Assembly (NCBI GenBank): GCA_016219875.1
Contig: JACRJZ010000042.1
Span: 124,001 to 188,000, forward strand
Direction of reading: 5' to 3'
DNA from: Verrucomicrobiota bacterium
GTDB lineage: Bacteria; Verrucomicrobiota; Verrucomicrobiia; Limisphaerales; JACRJZ01
Length of the DNA: 64,000 nt
A program made the position numbers and the translations under genes. This document shows positions 45,111 to 53,934 of the stretch, one piece after another. Position 1 is the first letter of the stretch. Each line of letters starts with the position of its first letter. The notes below the pieces were generated by a model. It ran no database searches, was not told the DNA's origin, and saw only the letters and a list, made by a program, of their open reading frames with translations.

Positions 45111-48100
45111 CTACTCACTTCGCAGCGCCTCCAGGAGCCGCCCACGCAACGCCAGCCGTGTCGCTCCCCACGCCGCCGCCAACCCGACCAGCACCACGCC
45201 GCCCAGCGTGAGGCCCAGCGACTTCAGCGGCAACTCCAACGTGGGCGAGAAGAGCGCAGGCGACACCGCGACCAGCGCCGCGCCGACGCCCACCGCCAAG
45301 CCCAGCCCCAGCAGCGCCACGTGCTCGCCCAGCACCAGCCGTTGCAGGGCGCGGCGTCGAAACCCCACCGCCAGCATCAACGCCAACTCGTTCCGCCGCT
45401 CCAGCACGTTGCGCAGCACCACCACACCCAGGCCCGCGCTGCCCAGCAGCAACCCCAGCCCGCCCAGCACCTGGAACGTGCTCAGATACGTGTTCTGCAC
45501 TGCGTTGAACTGCGCCAGCCGCCGCGCCGCCGGCGTGAGTTCCAGGCCGACATCTTGCAAGCCGCGCGACAGCGCCGCGCTCACCGCATCGACGCGGTTC
45601 GACGGGGCGTCGATGAGAAACATTCGATACCCCGCCTCGCTGGGGAATCGCTTCACGAACTCTGCTTCGTCGATCACGAGGTTGCCTTGCAGAATGGAAT
45701 TGGCCACTGCGCCCACGAGCCGCAGCTTGAAGGTCTGGCCGCGCTCGTCCGTGTAATCCAGCGTGTCGCCGACCTTCTTGCCCAGCGCCCACTGGATCGA
45801 AGCGGCGTCACCGATGGCGGGAACCTCGGCGGAAGGCGGAATATCCCCCGGCGAGCGCGACGCCAATTCCGCATTTCGCATTCCCCGTTCGGCATTGGCG
45901 ATCGGTGATTGGCGATTGGCGATTCCCGTTCGGCCTGCATTCTCGCTGGCCTTGAGCGCCAGCCAGCCGTTGGTGACGGCCACTTCCTTCGCCAGCTTCG
46001 CGAAGGCAAACGCCCCGCGCCCGGCCAGCAACTCCGGCTTCACCCCCAGCAACCGCGGCTTCTGTGCGCGGTTCAAGTTCAAGCAACTTGCCTCGTCACC
46101 TTCGCGCACGCGGAACGGCACGAAGGCCACGCCCTCCAACTCCTTCTCATCCAGGCCGAAAAATTCCTGGCCCGCTTTCGTGTTCAAATCTTTCACCACC
46201 GGCAGCGTGCTTTGCCCGATGAGCGCAAATCCACCGGTTCCGGAGGAACGCTTCCAGGCCTGGAGATTCGCGTCCAAACGAAACACCCCGATGGACGCAA
46301 TGATGAACACCCCGCACGCCAGCAGCGCCGCCACAGCCAGACTGCGCTTCCGCCGCCGCGTGCAGCCGCGCACCACCAGCGATAGCAGAGTAAACGGAGC
46401 GCGGCTGTCCTCAGCCGCAGCACCCGACACGGCAAGCGGGCCTTGCTCCGCTCCCAACGCGCTCGCAGCCATTGGGCCGCTGCGGCTGGGGACAGCCGCG
46501 CGCCAACCCAACCGCGTCAGCCACCACGAAATCACCGCCAGCCCCCCAACCAAACACAGCGTTCCCGCGCCGAAGAACGCCCCCGCATTCGTCGTCTCGC
46601 CCGACGCCACCGCCCAACTCACCACACCAACGGCCCCCGCCAGACAACCGCCGGCCATCCAGCCTGCGCGTGTCATCCCGTGCGCTCCCCAATCTGCAAT
46701 CTGCAATCTGCAATCTGCAATTTCCCCTTCCCCCGACAGCAGCGCCCGCGCCGGCTGCCGGGCCTGTTTCCGCAACACCACCCAAACCGTCAGCGCGCCC
46801 ACTGCCACCGCCGCCAACAATCCAATCGCCAGCGTGAGGGGCGTGAGATGGAAAGTGAGCGCCGACGTGCCGATGGCCTCGCGCCAGACGGTTGTCAATC
46901 CTCGCAGCATCAGCTTGGCGTAAAGAATCCCTCCCGCCGCGCCGACCACGCCGCCCGCAGCGGCCAGAGCCGTGCCCTCCACGAGTAACAACTTGCGGAC
47001 TTGCTTGGGCGTGAAGCCGAGCGCCAGCAACGTGCCGACTTCCGCCGCGCGCTGCTCCAATCCGAACTGGAACAGCAGCGCCATCAGGATCAACGCCGCC
47101 GCGATCAGGAAGAAGCTGAACCCGATGAACAGCCCGCCGAAGTCCTGCGACTGGTTCGCCGCCTTCAATGCCTGCTCGCGCACCGGCTCGAAATGCAGGC
47201 CGAGGTCTTCGGGCTTCAGGTTGGCCAGGATGCGTTTCTCCAGGGACGCGCGGAACTCTTCCGGCTCGGTGTTCGTGGGAATTGGAAAGCGGATCGCCGT
47301 CAACTCGCCGAACCGGTTTGCCCACATTCGCTGTCCCGCCGTCAGCGTGATGAACGCCTTGGGCGTGCCGCGATGCTGCTTCCAGTACGCTTCGTCCTTC
47401 TCGCGAATCTTGTGGACGAGCGGAAAGCCCGCGTCCCAATCGTGCGTGCTCTCAGCCTTGGCCAAACCGGGAAACTCCGGCATCAGCGTGCGGTCGGCCC
47501 ACGGCATCTGCATAGGGAGGATGGCGCGAACGCGAAAGCGGTTGGTGGCTTCGATCAACTTCGTCGCTGAATCTGGAAGGAAGGAAGTGAGTTCCACCAT
47601 CTCGCCGGGCTTCACCTGAAGACCATCCGCCAGCCATTGGTTCAGAACGATCTCGTCATCCTTCAAGTCGGGCGGCGTCCACGGCGCGCCTGCTGCGGTG
47701 ACCATTGAGTAAGGCGTGGTGTTTGTGCCGGCACGGAACTGGTTGACGAGGAAGGTCAGGATCGGCTGGGAACTAGGACTGATTGCCGAAGCGGCCCGGA
47801 TCACCGCGCCATCCAGGAAGACGCGGGAAGTGGTCAGGTCCACCACGGGCGCGTTGGCGGTTTGGGCATCGGCGGGACTTCCGTTCGTGAGCACACGGAG
47901 GCCGAGATTGACGTCCGCCAGCGACCACGCATTGGTCAACAGACGTTCAACGACGCTGAGTGTCAGGGCCGAGTCTGCCTGCCGACTGATGGTGCCAAGC
48001 CCTGAGATTTCATCGCCGCGGAGCCAGCAGGACCACCTATGAAGTGTTTCCTCAGCTTGGCTGGCGGGATGCGCAATGGACGCCGGATTCACCAGCAAGA

Positions 48101-48842
48101 GATTCGCCTTTCCGTCCAAACCCGTGCCTTTGCCCAGTTGCTCCAGGCGAACAAATGCGTTCAGCGGCGGCAAACTCCCCGCCCGCAAACTGAAATCCCC
48201 CGGAACATGAGTGAGCACTCCCGCGACGCGCAGACGAAGCGCGACGGTGGATTCGCTGAGTGAAACCAAGGTCGATTCGCGCGACATGGCGGAGGGCTTC
48301 TGGATGCGAAGAACCAGTTGGTCGCCCGGCCCCGCGTCAAGTTGTTGGGCCAAGGTTTGGCTAAGCCAGACCGACTCGGTGGTGTGGGTTATCCGCGACG
48401 GAAAGAAGTCGTCGGGCACTCCGTAAACCTGGACGGCATTGGCGCGAGCCTCGCCGTCCTGACGGGAAACCGTCGCCGGAAGTTGGAGAACGGCGAATCC
48501 TCGTGAGACGTGCGGCCAAGGCCAGATAACCTGCCCCTCCTGAAACTGGAACCGCGGTTGGCCATCCGGCAGAAACCGCGCCGTCTTCCGCCACTCGTTT
48601 GAACTGAGCGTCACCATCCGGTTCAGCAAATCGCTGCCAAAAAAGCGATCACCCGTCGTGGCAGCCAACTGCACGCCGGCCAGCCTCTCCAGCGCACGCT
48701 GGCGCAAACTCTCCCGCACCGAGTCCCCCACGATCAGCGCCCCGATGAGCGCGGCGCTGCCCACTGCCGCCCCAAGCACCACGCCTAGATGCGCGCGCCA
48801 GCGGTGGCGAAGACTGCGGAGGATGAGCGTGCGAGGAGTCAT
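45111..48842 (-). CDS. Large FtsX/MacB-type ABC transporter permease
   Basis: 1243 residues from the ATG at 48842 (MTPRTLILRSLRHRWRAHLG), preferred over the longer frame because the extra codons are a heptamer array. Membrane segments: an N-terminal helix (VVLGAAVGSAALIGALIVGD), three near 620-720 (FIGFSFFLIAAALILMALLFQFGLEQ is the FtsX signature), and a final FtsX set (LGGLGLLLGSAGLGVVVLRNVLERRNELALMLAVGFRRR). A large periplasmic domain lies between. The protein probably moves lipoproteins or peptides with the LolD-like ATPase encoded 55 bp downstream in reading order reversed, that is upstream on the minus strand. Odd: three repeat insertions in frame (45863-45932, 46393-46503, 46691-46725) enlarge it. 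Confidence 0.85.
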   Translation of the reverse strand: MTPRTLILRSLRHRWRAHLGVVLGAAVGSAALIGALIVGDSVRESLRQRALERLAGVQLAATTGDRFFGSDLLNRMVTLSSNEWRKTARFLPDGQPRFQFQEGQVIWPWPHVSRGFAVLQLPATVSRQDGEARANAVQVYGVPDDFFPSRITHTTESVWLSQTLAQQLDAGPGDQLVLRIQKPSAMSRESTLVSLSESTVALRLRVAGVLTHVPGDFSLRAGSLPPLNAFVRLEQLGKGTGLDGKANLLLVNPASIAHPASQAEETLHRWSCWLRGDEISGLGTISRQADSALTLSVVERLLTNAWSLADVNLGLRVLTNGSPADAQTANAPVVDLTTSRVFLDGAVIRAASAISPSSQPILTFLVNQFRAGTNTTPYSMVTAAGAPWTPPDLKDDEIVLNQWLADGLQVKPGEMVELTSFLPDSATKLIEATNRFRVRAILPMQMPWADRTLMPEFPGLAKAESTHDWDAGFPLVHKIREKDEAYWKQHRGTPKAFITLTAGQRMWANRFGELTAIRFPIPTNTEPEEFRASLEKRILANLKPEDLGLHFEPVREQALKAANQSQDFGGLFIGFSFFLIAAALILMALLFQFGLEQRAAEVGTLLALGFTPKQVRKLLLVEGTALAAAGGVVGAAGGILYAKLMLRGLTTVWREAIGTSALTFHLTPLTLAIGLLAAVAVGALTVWVVLRKQARQPARALLSGEGEIADCRLQIADWGAHGMTRAGWMAGGCLAGAVGVVSWAVASGETTNAGAFFGAGTLCLVGGLAVISWWLTRLGWRAAVPSRSGPMAASALGAEQGPLAVSGAAAEDSRAPFTLLSLVVRGCTRRRKRSLAVAALLACGVFIIASIGVFRLDANLQAWKRSSGTGGFALIGQSTLPVVKDLNTKAGQEFFGLDEKELEGVAFVPFRVREGDEASCLNLNRAQKPRLLGVKPELLAGRGAFAFAKLAKEVAVTNGWLALKASENAGRTGIANRQSPIANAERGMRNAELASRSPGDIPPSAEVPAIGDAASIQWALGKKVGDTLDYTDERGQTFKLRLVGAVANSILQGNLVIDEAEFVKRFPSEAGYRMFLIDAPSNRVDAVSAALSRGLQDVGLELTPAARRLAQFNAVQNTYLSTFQVLGGLGLLLGSAGLGVVVLRNVLERRNELALMLAVGFRRRALQRLVLGEHVALLGLGLAVGVGAALVAVSPALFSPTLELPLKSLGLTLGGVVLVGLAAAWGATRLALRGRLLEALRSE
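45863..45932. repeat. Ten-unit heptamer array inside ABC permease
   Basis: CCAATTC, CGCATTT, CGCATTC, CCCGTTC, GGCATTG, GCGATCG, GTGATTG, GCGATTG, GCGATTC and CCGTTCG in exact phase. Encodes the NRQSPIANAERGMRNAEL-like segment. Confidence 0.9.
46393..46503. repeat. GGAGCGCGGCTGT palindromic element inside ABC permease
   Basis: Left arm AACGGAGCGCGGCTGT and AGCCGCAGCAC (46393-46423), right arm GCTGCGGCT and ACAGCCGCG (46479-46500). The same arms occur at 60880-61021. It is in frame and encodes GPMAASALGAEQGPLAVSG. Confidence 0.8.
46691..46725. repeat. Five-unit AATCTGC heptamer array inside ABC permease
   Basis: Four identical AATCTGC units and AATTTCC, in phase and in frame, encoding EIADCRLQIADW on the minus strand. 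Confidence 0.95.
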
Positions 48843-48848
48843 GGAACT

Positions 48849-48943
48849 GTTCGCAGTTCGTTGTCCGCGGTTCGTGGTTCGTGGTTCATGGAATGGGTCA
48901 GGCGATGGGAGGACCATCGACGAACGACGAACCACGGACCAAC
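48849..48943. repeat. Opposed GTTCGTG/GACGAAC heptamer arrays between permease and ATPase genes
   Basis: Six units from GTTCGCA to GTTCATG (48849-48890), then after about 28 bp GACGAAC, GACGAAC, CACGGAC (48919-48939). The second array encodes the last ~12 residues of the ATPase. Confidence 0.9.
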
Positions 48944-49626
48944 CTCCCATCCCGCAGTTCCATCACCCGACCCATCCGCCGCGCCAGGTCCAGCGCGTGG
49001 GTGACCACGATCAGCGTTACGCCTTCTTCGCGGTTCAGGTCCACGAGCAATTGGCCGAGCGCCTCCGCGGACGCACGGTCGAGCGCACCAGTGGGTTCGT
49101 CAGCGAGCAGCAGCGGCGGCTGGTTGATGAGCGCGCGGACCACGGCCACGCGCTGGCGCTCGCCGCCGGAAAGCTGGCTGGGACGGTGATGCAGGCGCCC
49201 GTCAAGACCGACGCGCTTGAGCAGGCGCTCCGCGCGGTGTTCAGGACATTCAGAAGTTTCGAGTGGGCGACCGGCCAGCGTGGGCACCAGAACGTTTTCC
49301 CAGACGGTGCAGTGGGGCAGCAGGTGGTGGGCTTGGAAGATGAAACCGATCTGGCGGTTCCGCAACGCGGCCAGTTCCGCTTCGTCGAGTCCGCTCAGGT
49401 CCCGGTCCTCCAGCAGCACTTTGCCGGAGGTCGGCTGGTCGAGCGTGCCGATGATGTTGAGCAACGTGCTCTTGCCGCAGCCTGACGGGCCAGTGATGGC
49501 GAAGGAGCCGCCGCGCGCGACTTCCAGGGTGATGTCCCGCAGCACGGACAACGGGGCCGCGCCCTCCGCGGCCACGTAGTCTTTGAAAACCCGCTCCAGT
49601 CGGAGCAACGGATGCGACTCTGACAT
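48898..49626 (-). CDS. LolD/MacB-type ABC transporter ATP-binding protein
   Basis: 242 residues from the ATG at 49626. Walker A GPSGCGKST (about 47), Q-loop FIFQAHHLLPHCTVWENV, signature LSGGERQRV, Walker B LLLADEPTGALD and the H-loop VTHALDLA are all present. It drives the adjacent FtsX-type permease. Its last dozen residues (SSFVDGPPIA) come from a heptamer array; related proteins normally end near LRDGRLV. A longer frame to 50157 is an ORF artefact. Confidence 0.9.
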   Translation of the reverse strand: MSESHPLLRLERVFKDYVAAEGAAPLSVLRDITLEVARGGSFAITGPSGCGKSTLLNIIGTLDQPTSGKVLLEDRDLSGLDEAELAALRNRQIGFIFQAHHLLPHCTVWENVLVPTLAGRPLETSECPEHRAERLLKRVGLDGRLHHRPSQLSGGERQRVAVVRALINQPPLLLADEPTGALDRASAEALGQLLVDLNREEGVTLIVVTHALDLARRMGRVMELRDGRLVRGSSFVDGPPIA

Positions 49627-49694
49627 GCAGAAGTTGTGGCCCAAACCCAGGGGCCTTGCACTGAAAAAGTGTTCAGTGAGACGAAACGACTTCA

Positions 49695-49830
49695 ACGCAA
49701 AGACGCTGAGGCGCAAAGACGCAAAGAGGAGTACGGTCGAACCGTTTCGTTCAGTAAGCAGTGACGAGAACCAAATGACTGAGGTTCTTGGATTCTCTCT
49801 GCGCCTCTGCGTCTTGGCGTCTTGGCGTTC
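49695..49830. repeat. CGCAAAGACGC-type opposed repeats
   Basis: CGCAAAGACG-rich tandem sequence at 49695-49729 and its approximate reverse complement (CTGCGTCTTGGCGTCTTGG) at 49797-49830, in the 284-bp gap between the ATPase gene and pgpA. A similar repeat type is known in several bacterial phyla. No gene is seen in 49627-49910. Confidence 0.75.
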
Positions 49831-49910
49831 CAACCCGATTGAATCCCCACGGCTCGGCTGAGCGAAGCGATGCCCTGGGGATCCCGTCCCCTCACGAATT
49901 CGGACGATCG

Positions 49911-50411
49911 CTACAGGACAAAGAACAGACTCAGCAGCGCGACGTAGCCCGCGGCCAGCACGTCGTCCACCGTCACGCCCCAGCCGCCGGGCAGGCGCTG
50001 GCTCTGCTTCACTGGCCACGGCTTGAGGATGTCGAACACGCGGAACAGCGCGAAGATCGTAACCGTGATCCACCACGACTTCGCGCTGAAGAAGGCACCC
50101 GGCTCCGGCATCGCCCCGAGACGACGGCACTCGCTCACGACCCACGGCAGAAAGCAAATGGGCACCGCGATGATTTCATCCAGAACGACGGACGGCGGGT
50201 CTTTCTGCTGAAGGATTTTCTCCGCTTCGCCGCAGAGCCAGACGGAGAGCGCGATGCCAAGCACGATGCCGGCGATGAAGAGCCAGAAGTTTCCCGTCAG
50301 CAGCAGCACGACAAACCACAGCAGGCCCGGCACCGTGCCGTACGTGCCAGGGGCCACCGGCATCCGCCCGGCGCCGAAGCCCTGGGCGATGAGCAAGCAG
50401 AACCGGCTCAC
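49911..50411 (-). CDS. pgpA: Phosphatidylglycerophosphatase A
   Basis: 166 residues from a GTG at 50411 that overlaps the pgsA stop (GTGA). Contains the PgpA pattern AQGFGAGRMPVAPGTYGT, then membrane helices (GLLWFVVLLLTGNFWLFIAGIVLGIALSVW), the acidic motif KDPPSVVLDEIIAVPICF, and FRVFDILKPWPV with GWGVTVDDVLAAGY, the catalytic metal site. It dephosphorylates phosphatidylglycerophosphate, the step after PgsA. Direct coupling with pgsA is a logical arrangement. Confidence 0.9.
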   Translation of the reverse strand: MSRFCLLIAQGFGAGRMPVAPGTYGTVPGLLWFVVLLLTGNFWLFIAGIVLGIALSVWLCGEAEKILQQKDPPSVVLDEIIAVPICFLPWVVSECRRLGAMPEPGAFFSAKSWWITVTIFALFRVFDILKPWPVKQSQRLPGGWGVTVDDVLAAGYVALLSLFFVL

Positions 50412-51004
50412 GTGTCCTTCATGTAAACGTCCCGGTTCCGCCACAGGTAAATGCAGCCGGAGAGGGCCGTGAGAAGGACCGCAATCCAGAGGGCGCCCCG
50501 GGTGAAATAGACGATCCACAGCTTGAAGACCGCCTGCAGCCACGGCCACCATTCCACGTGGGCATCCATCACCAGCAAGGCAATGATCGCCACGATCTGC
50601 GAGATGGTCTTGTGCTTGCCCCACCGCTCGGCCGCCAACACCACGTTTTGCGCCGCCGCCAGCAGCCTCATGCCGGTGATGGCGAGTTCGCGCGCCACGA
50701 TGATGACGACCATCCAGGCCTCGACCGTGACGGGCGTGGAGGGGTTAAGCCGCCCGCGCTCGACCAACGCAATGAAGGCGGAACAGACCAGGATTTTGTC
50801 GGCCAACGGGTCCATCAACTTGCCGAAGCTGGTGATGAGGTTGCGCCGCCGGGCGATGATGCCGTCGAGCAAATCCGTGATGCTGGCGATGCAGAAGAAG
50901 ACCAGCGCCAGCGTGTCGTTGATGGGCGAACGCGAGAAGACGGCCCACAGGAAGATCGCTGTGAGCGCAAACCGCGAGACGGTGAGCTTGTTCGGAAGGT
51001 TCAT
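50408..51004 (-). CDS. pgsA: CDP-diacylglycerol-glycerol-3-phosphate 3-phosphatidyltransferase
   Basis: 198 residues from the ATG at 51004 (MNLPNKLTVSRF, the family opening). The CDP-alcohol phosphotransferase motif is intact: SITDLLDGIIARRRNLITSFGKLMDPLADKIL, giving D-x2-DG-x2-AR-x8-G-x3-D-x3-D (about 42-70). Several membrane helices follow. It makes phosphatidylglycerophosphate at the inner membrane; pgpA is coupled downstream. Confidence 0.95.
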   Translation of the reverse strand: MNLPNKLTVSRFALTAIFLWAVFSRSPINDTLALVFFCIASITDLLDGIIARRRNLITSFGKLMDPLADKILVCSAFIALVERGRLNPSTPVTVEAWMVVIIVARELAITGMRLLAAAQNVVLAAERWGKHKTISQIVAIIALLVMDAHVEWWPWLQAVFKLWIVYFTRGALWIAVLLTALSGCIYLWRNRDVYMKDT

Positions 51005-51278
51005 CCGAGAGCGCTCCCGCGGTGGGTGGCCGGTGGCTGTTGGCAGGTTGTCATCGCCCGATGGCGAGAGTTGTAGCCGCCCGCCCGCAAGATGCAACCC
51101 GCAACTCGGAAATGACCGGGCGAATCCTGATCCAACCACCACGCCAACGCCAGGAATGACAGAGGCAGGAATGGCGGGGCGCGCGCCCCTCCCTATGAAC
51201 CAGACCGCACCCGGGGACCGGTCGTGGTCCGTCTTCGTCCGGTTCAAGGGTTCAAAGCGCGAAGTTTCGTTTGGGGAC

Positions 51279-52694
51279 TCACTCGAGGCGCTTCAGATGC
51301 ACGACCGCATTGGTGGAATTGAGCGGGCTGTGGAGCGTGACTTTGCCTCCGCCTTGCACCGGCGCGGCTTTCTGAGTTGGGCCGCTCACCGCGTGGACCC
51401 ACTCCACTTCAAATCGCTTGGCCGCCGCAGTCAGGTCCAGGACCACGTCCTTGCCTTCGGGCAAGAACGCCAAGTACTCCGTGCCCGGATTGGCCAGGCA
51501 ATACTTCGATGACGCCAGATCACCGCGCGGCGTCAAGGTGGCCAAGTCCACGCGGCGGGACAGCTTCAAGGCCTGCCCCATCGCCTGGCGCACCGGCTCC
51601 CATTTCGCTTCCGGGCCGTGGTCGAGCACGCGACGCTGGTACGGGTCCATGAAGATAGGGTTCAGCCCGCGCAAGAGGCTCTTCCAGACCCACGCCACGT
51701 TGCCGCCGATGCCCCAAAGATGATCGGTGTCGGTGAGGATGACCTTCGAGCCGTTGGCAGGCGGCGGGTTGTCGCGATAGCCGCCGTCGGGGTTGGGCGA
51801 AATCCAGTCCGCGGGGCTGGCGAAGAGCGCGGCGTTGGTCCCGCCTTGGTATTGGAAGGTCATGCCCACCGGATGCCGCTTGGGCTTGGCGCGCTCGTAG
51901 TCGTGGATGAAGCGGATCATGTCGTACTGCCACTGGGTCGAGGGCGGATGGTTTTCGTTGGAAATCTCGTAGAGCGCGTTGTCGAACTGGTTCACCGTGT
52001 CCACGACCTGCCGCACGTAAGCGCGCTGAAGCTCCGTGATCTCGCGGCTGCGGCCCGTGTGGATTTCCAGCCCCTTGCCGTCGCCGTCGAGGTCGCCGTT
52101 GACGCCATTCACGTTGTTCTCAGGATGAAACGGGTGATGCCGCCAAGCGTCGGGCGAAAACTGAAGGCCCCAACCTTCAAACAACATCACCGCCGCGTAG
52201 ATGCCCCGGTCCTGCGCCGCCTTCATGCGCTGACGCAGGCGCGTGAAGTAGTCGTCGTTGAACTCTCTCAGGTTGAACTTCGGCTTGCCATCGAGAGCGT
52301 TGCCAGGGCCGGTGCGCTTCCACGGCAGCGGCGCGGCGTGGTGGGTCTGCGGCTTCTCTTCCCGGTTGCCGCGGGTGTCCCACGACAGCAACTCCCAGGT
52401 CCAAAGCCGGAAGAAGTTGTGCGGGTAGGCCGAGAGCCAGTTGAGGTAAGCGTCGAAGTCGAAGCGCGGCGGCGGATCGGACGGCCCCATGTCCACGAGG
52501 CTGTTCCAAGTGTGCGAGCCGGTGAGGAGGATGGCGCGGCCGGAATCGTCCGTGAAGTAGCGCGGATTGGTGGGATGCACGCGGAGCGGCCCACGGATGC
52601 CGGCGGGCGCGGACTCCGGGGTGGCTGAGGGCGCTGTCGTTGGCGTGATGAGCCAAGCCAAAACGGCGAGGCGGAGCAGGTGGATGGTCTTCAT
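51279..52694 (-). CDS. Exported glycoside-hydrolase-like protein (DUF4038 / collagen-binding type)
   Basis: 471 residues from the ATG at 52694 with signal peptide (MKTIHLLRLAVLAWLITPTTA). The TIM-barrel-like body has HPTNPRYFTDDSGRAILLTGSHTWNSLVD, FDAYLNWLSAYPHNFFRLW, YAAVMLFEGWGLQF and the probable acid pair ALYEISNENHPPS, where NEN resembles the catalytic NE of clan A hydrolases. A C-terminal beta domain (LPEGKDVVLDLTAAAKRFEVEWVHAVSG) is like the putative collagen-binding domain. It probably cleaves a polysaccharide outside the cytoplasm. Substrate unknown. Confidence 0.7.
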   Translation of the reverse strand: MKTIHLLRLAVLAWLITPTTAPSATPESAPAGIRGPLRVHPTNPRYFTDDSGRAILLTGSHTWNSLVDMGPSDPPPRFDFDAYLNWLSAYPHNFFRLWTWELLSWDTRGNREEKPQTHHAAPLPWKRTGPGNALDGKPKFNLREFNDDYFTRLRQRMKAAQDRGIYAAVMLFEGWGLQFSPDAWRHHPFHPENNVNGVNGDLDGDGKGLEIHTGRSREITELQRAYVRQVVDTVNQFDNALYEISNENHPPSTQWQYDMIRFIHDYERAKPKRHPVGMTFQYQGGTNAALFASPADWISPNPDGGYRDNPPPANGSKVILTDTDHLWGIGGNVAWVWKSLLRGLNPIFMDPYQRRVLDHGPEAKWEPVRQAMGQALKLSRRVDLATLTPRGDLASSKYCLANPGTEYLAFLPEGKDVVLDLTAAAKRFEVEWVHAVSGPTQKAAPVQGGGKVTLHSPLNSTNAVVHLKRLE

Positions 52695-52737
52695 ATCGGG
52701 GTTCAGCAGTTGGATTGGTTTCAGTGTTGGGTTGATG

Positions 52738-53934
52738 TCAGGGGCCGCTCGATGCGCTGTCCGGCGGCCGAGACCGGATGGCCTCGCCCACTTTCGCGAG
52801 GAACCGATCGAAGGACTCGTCCGTGATGACGCGGTCTTTCTGGTCCAAGCCCAGCCGGACGATGACCATTTGCCAGTCGGGGATGACGACGCACTTGTTG
52901 TTGTTATGGCCCAAGGCCGCGAAGGCGCTCGCCGGCGCGCGGGGCCACTTGCGTTGGCCGCCGGCAGTGGTCCCATTGACCCACCAGTTGCAGCCGTAGC
53001 ACCCGCGGCCATCGATCCGGCTTTCCGGCTGCGCCCACGGCATATCGGCTGGCACCTGGACACGCGTGGCTTGGTCGATCCAGCGCTCGCTGAGGAGTTG
53101 GCGTCCATTCCAACGGCCTCGGTTCAGAAACAGCAGGCCGAACCGCGCCAGGTCGCGGGCCGTGATGAAGACGTGTTTGTCGCCGTTGCCCGAGCCACCG
53201 TTGATCACGAGGCCGTTCTCCTTTGCATACTCGCCCCAGGACCAGTTCGTCATGCCGATGGGTGCGGCCACGCGGCGACGAAACAGGGCCTCGAGCGGTT
53301 CGCCCGCGAGGCGCGTGAGCACCAGACCGAACAAGTTCATCGCCGAGTCCCAATAGGCGTACTGGGAGCCGGGCGGCGCGAACAGTGGCTGCGGGGCCGG
53401 CTGGAACGGCGTGGAGCTGGGGCCGTGCCGATAGTCTCCCCGCGGCTCATCGCCCACCGCGCGATAGCCGGAGGTCATGGTCGTCAGATGGCGCAGCGTC
53501 ACGCCGGAGTAGTGGGGCCTCAATGCCGGCGCCCATTGTGCGGCGGGCGAGTCGAGCGCGCATTTTCCGTCCTCCAGCAGCAGGCCGAGGACGGTGCTCG
53601 TGAACGACTTGGTGCAAGACCAGACCCCGTGCCGATGGTCGATGTTGTCGCCGCTCCAAATGAGCCGGCCGTGGCGAACGATCACGAGTTCGCGCACGCC
53701 GTCTCGGCCCGCGTTCGCCTTGAGATACTCCACCGCCACCGTCAGCTTGGCGGCATCGACTCCTTGTGAGGTTGGCGAAGCTTCCACCCAATTGTGGCCG
53801 GGAAAAACCGTGTCGGCGGCGGCGGGACCGAAACCGCCCAGGGTAACGACGAAGTAAATCCGACAGCAGAGAAAGCAACGTCGAACGGCGAGCTTCAATC
53901 TTCTGTCGGCAGTCATGTCCGCGGCGGCGCTCAT
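52738..53934 (-). CDS. Beta-lactamase-fold serine hydrolase
   Basis: 398 residues. The start at 53934 overlaps the upstream stop as ATGA. A basic N-terminus and hydrophobic CFLCCRIYFVVTLGGFG lead to a class C beta-lactamase/esterase domain: SCTKS (Ser-x-x-Lys, about 107), TSGYRA region, and YAYWDS in the YxN-like position. W/G-rich motifs TNWSWGEYAKENG and FAALGHNNNKCVVIPD follow. The family includes peptidases and esterases; true beta-lactamase activity is not implied. It sits 43 bp upstream of the DUF4038 gene. Confidence 0.75.
   Translation of the reverse strand: MSAAADMTADRRLKLAVRRCFLCCRIYFVVTLGGFGPAAADTVFPGHNWVEASPTSQGVDAAKLTVAVEYLKANAGRDGVRELVIVRHGRLIWSGDNIDHRHGVWSCTKSFTSTVLGLLLEDGKCALDSPAAQWAPALRPHYSGVTLRHLTTMTSGYRAVGDEPRGDYRHGPSSTPFQPAPQPLFAPPGSQYAYWDSAMNLFGLVLTRLAGEPLEALFRRRVAAPIGMTNWSWGEYAKENGLVINGGSGNGDKHVFITARDLARFGLLFLNRGRWNGRQLLSERWIDQATRVQVPADMPWAQPESRIDGRGCYGCNWWVNGTTAGGQRKWPRAPASAFAALGHNNNKCVVIPDWQMVIVRLGLDQKDRVITDESFDRFLAKVGEAIRSRPPDSASSGP

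Noticed and set aside
45863..45932. CRISPR-like array
   Set aside because: Units are 7 bp with no spacers, and the region is coding. None of the repeat blocks in the window has CRISPR repeat/spacer dimensions and no cas gene is present.
48898..50157. A 419-residue version of the ABC ATPase
   Set aside because: The first ~177 codons cover intergenic CGCAAAGACG repeats and lack homology; the ATG at 49626 gives a normal-length LolD-type protein.
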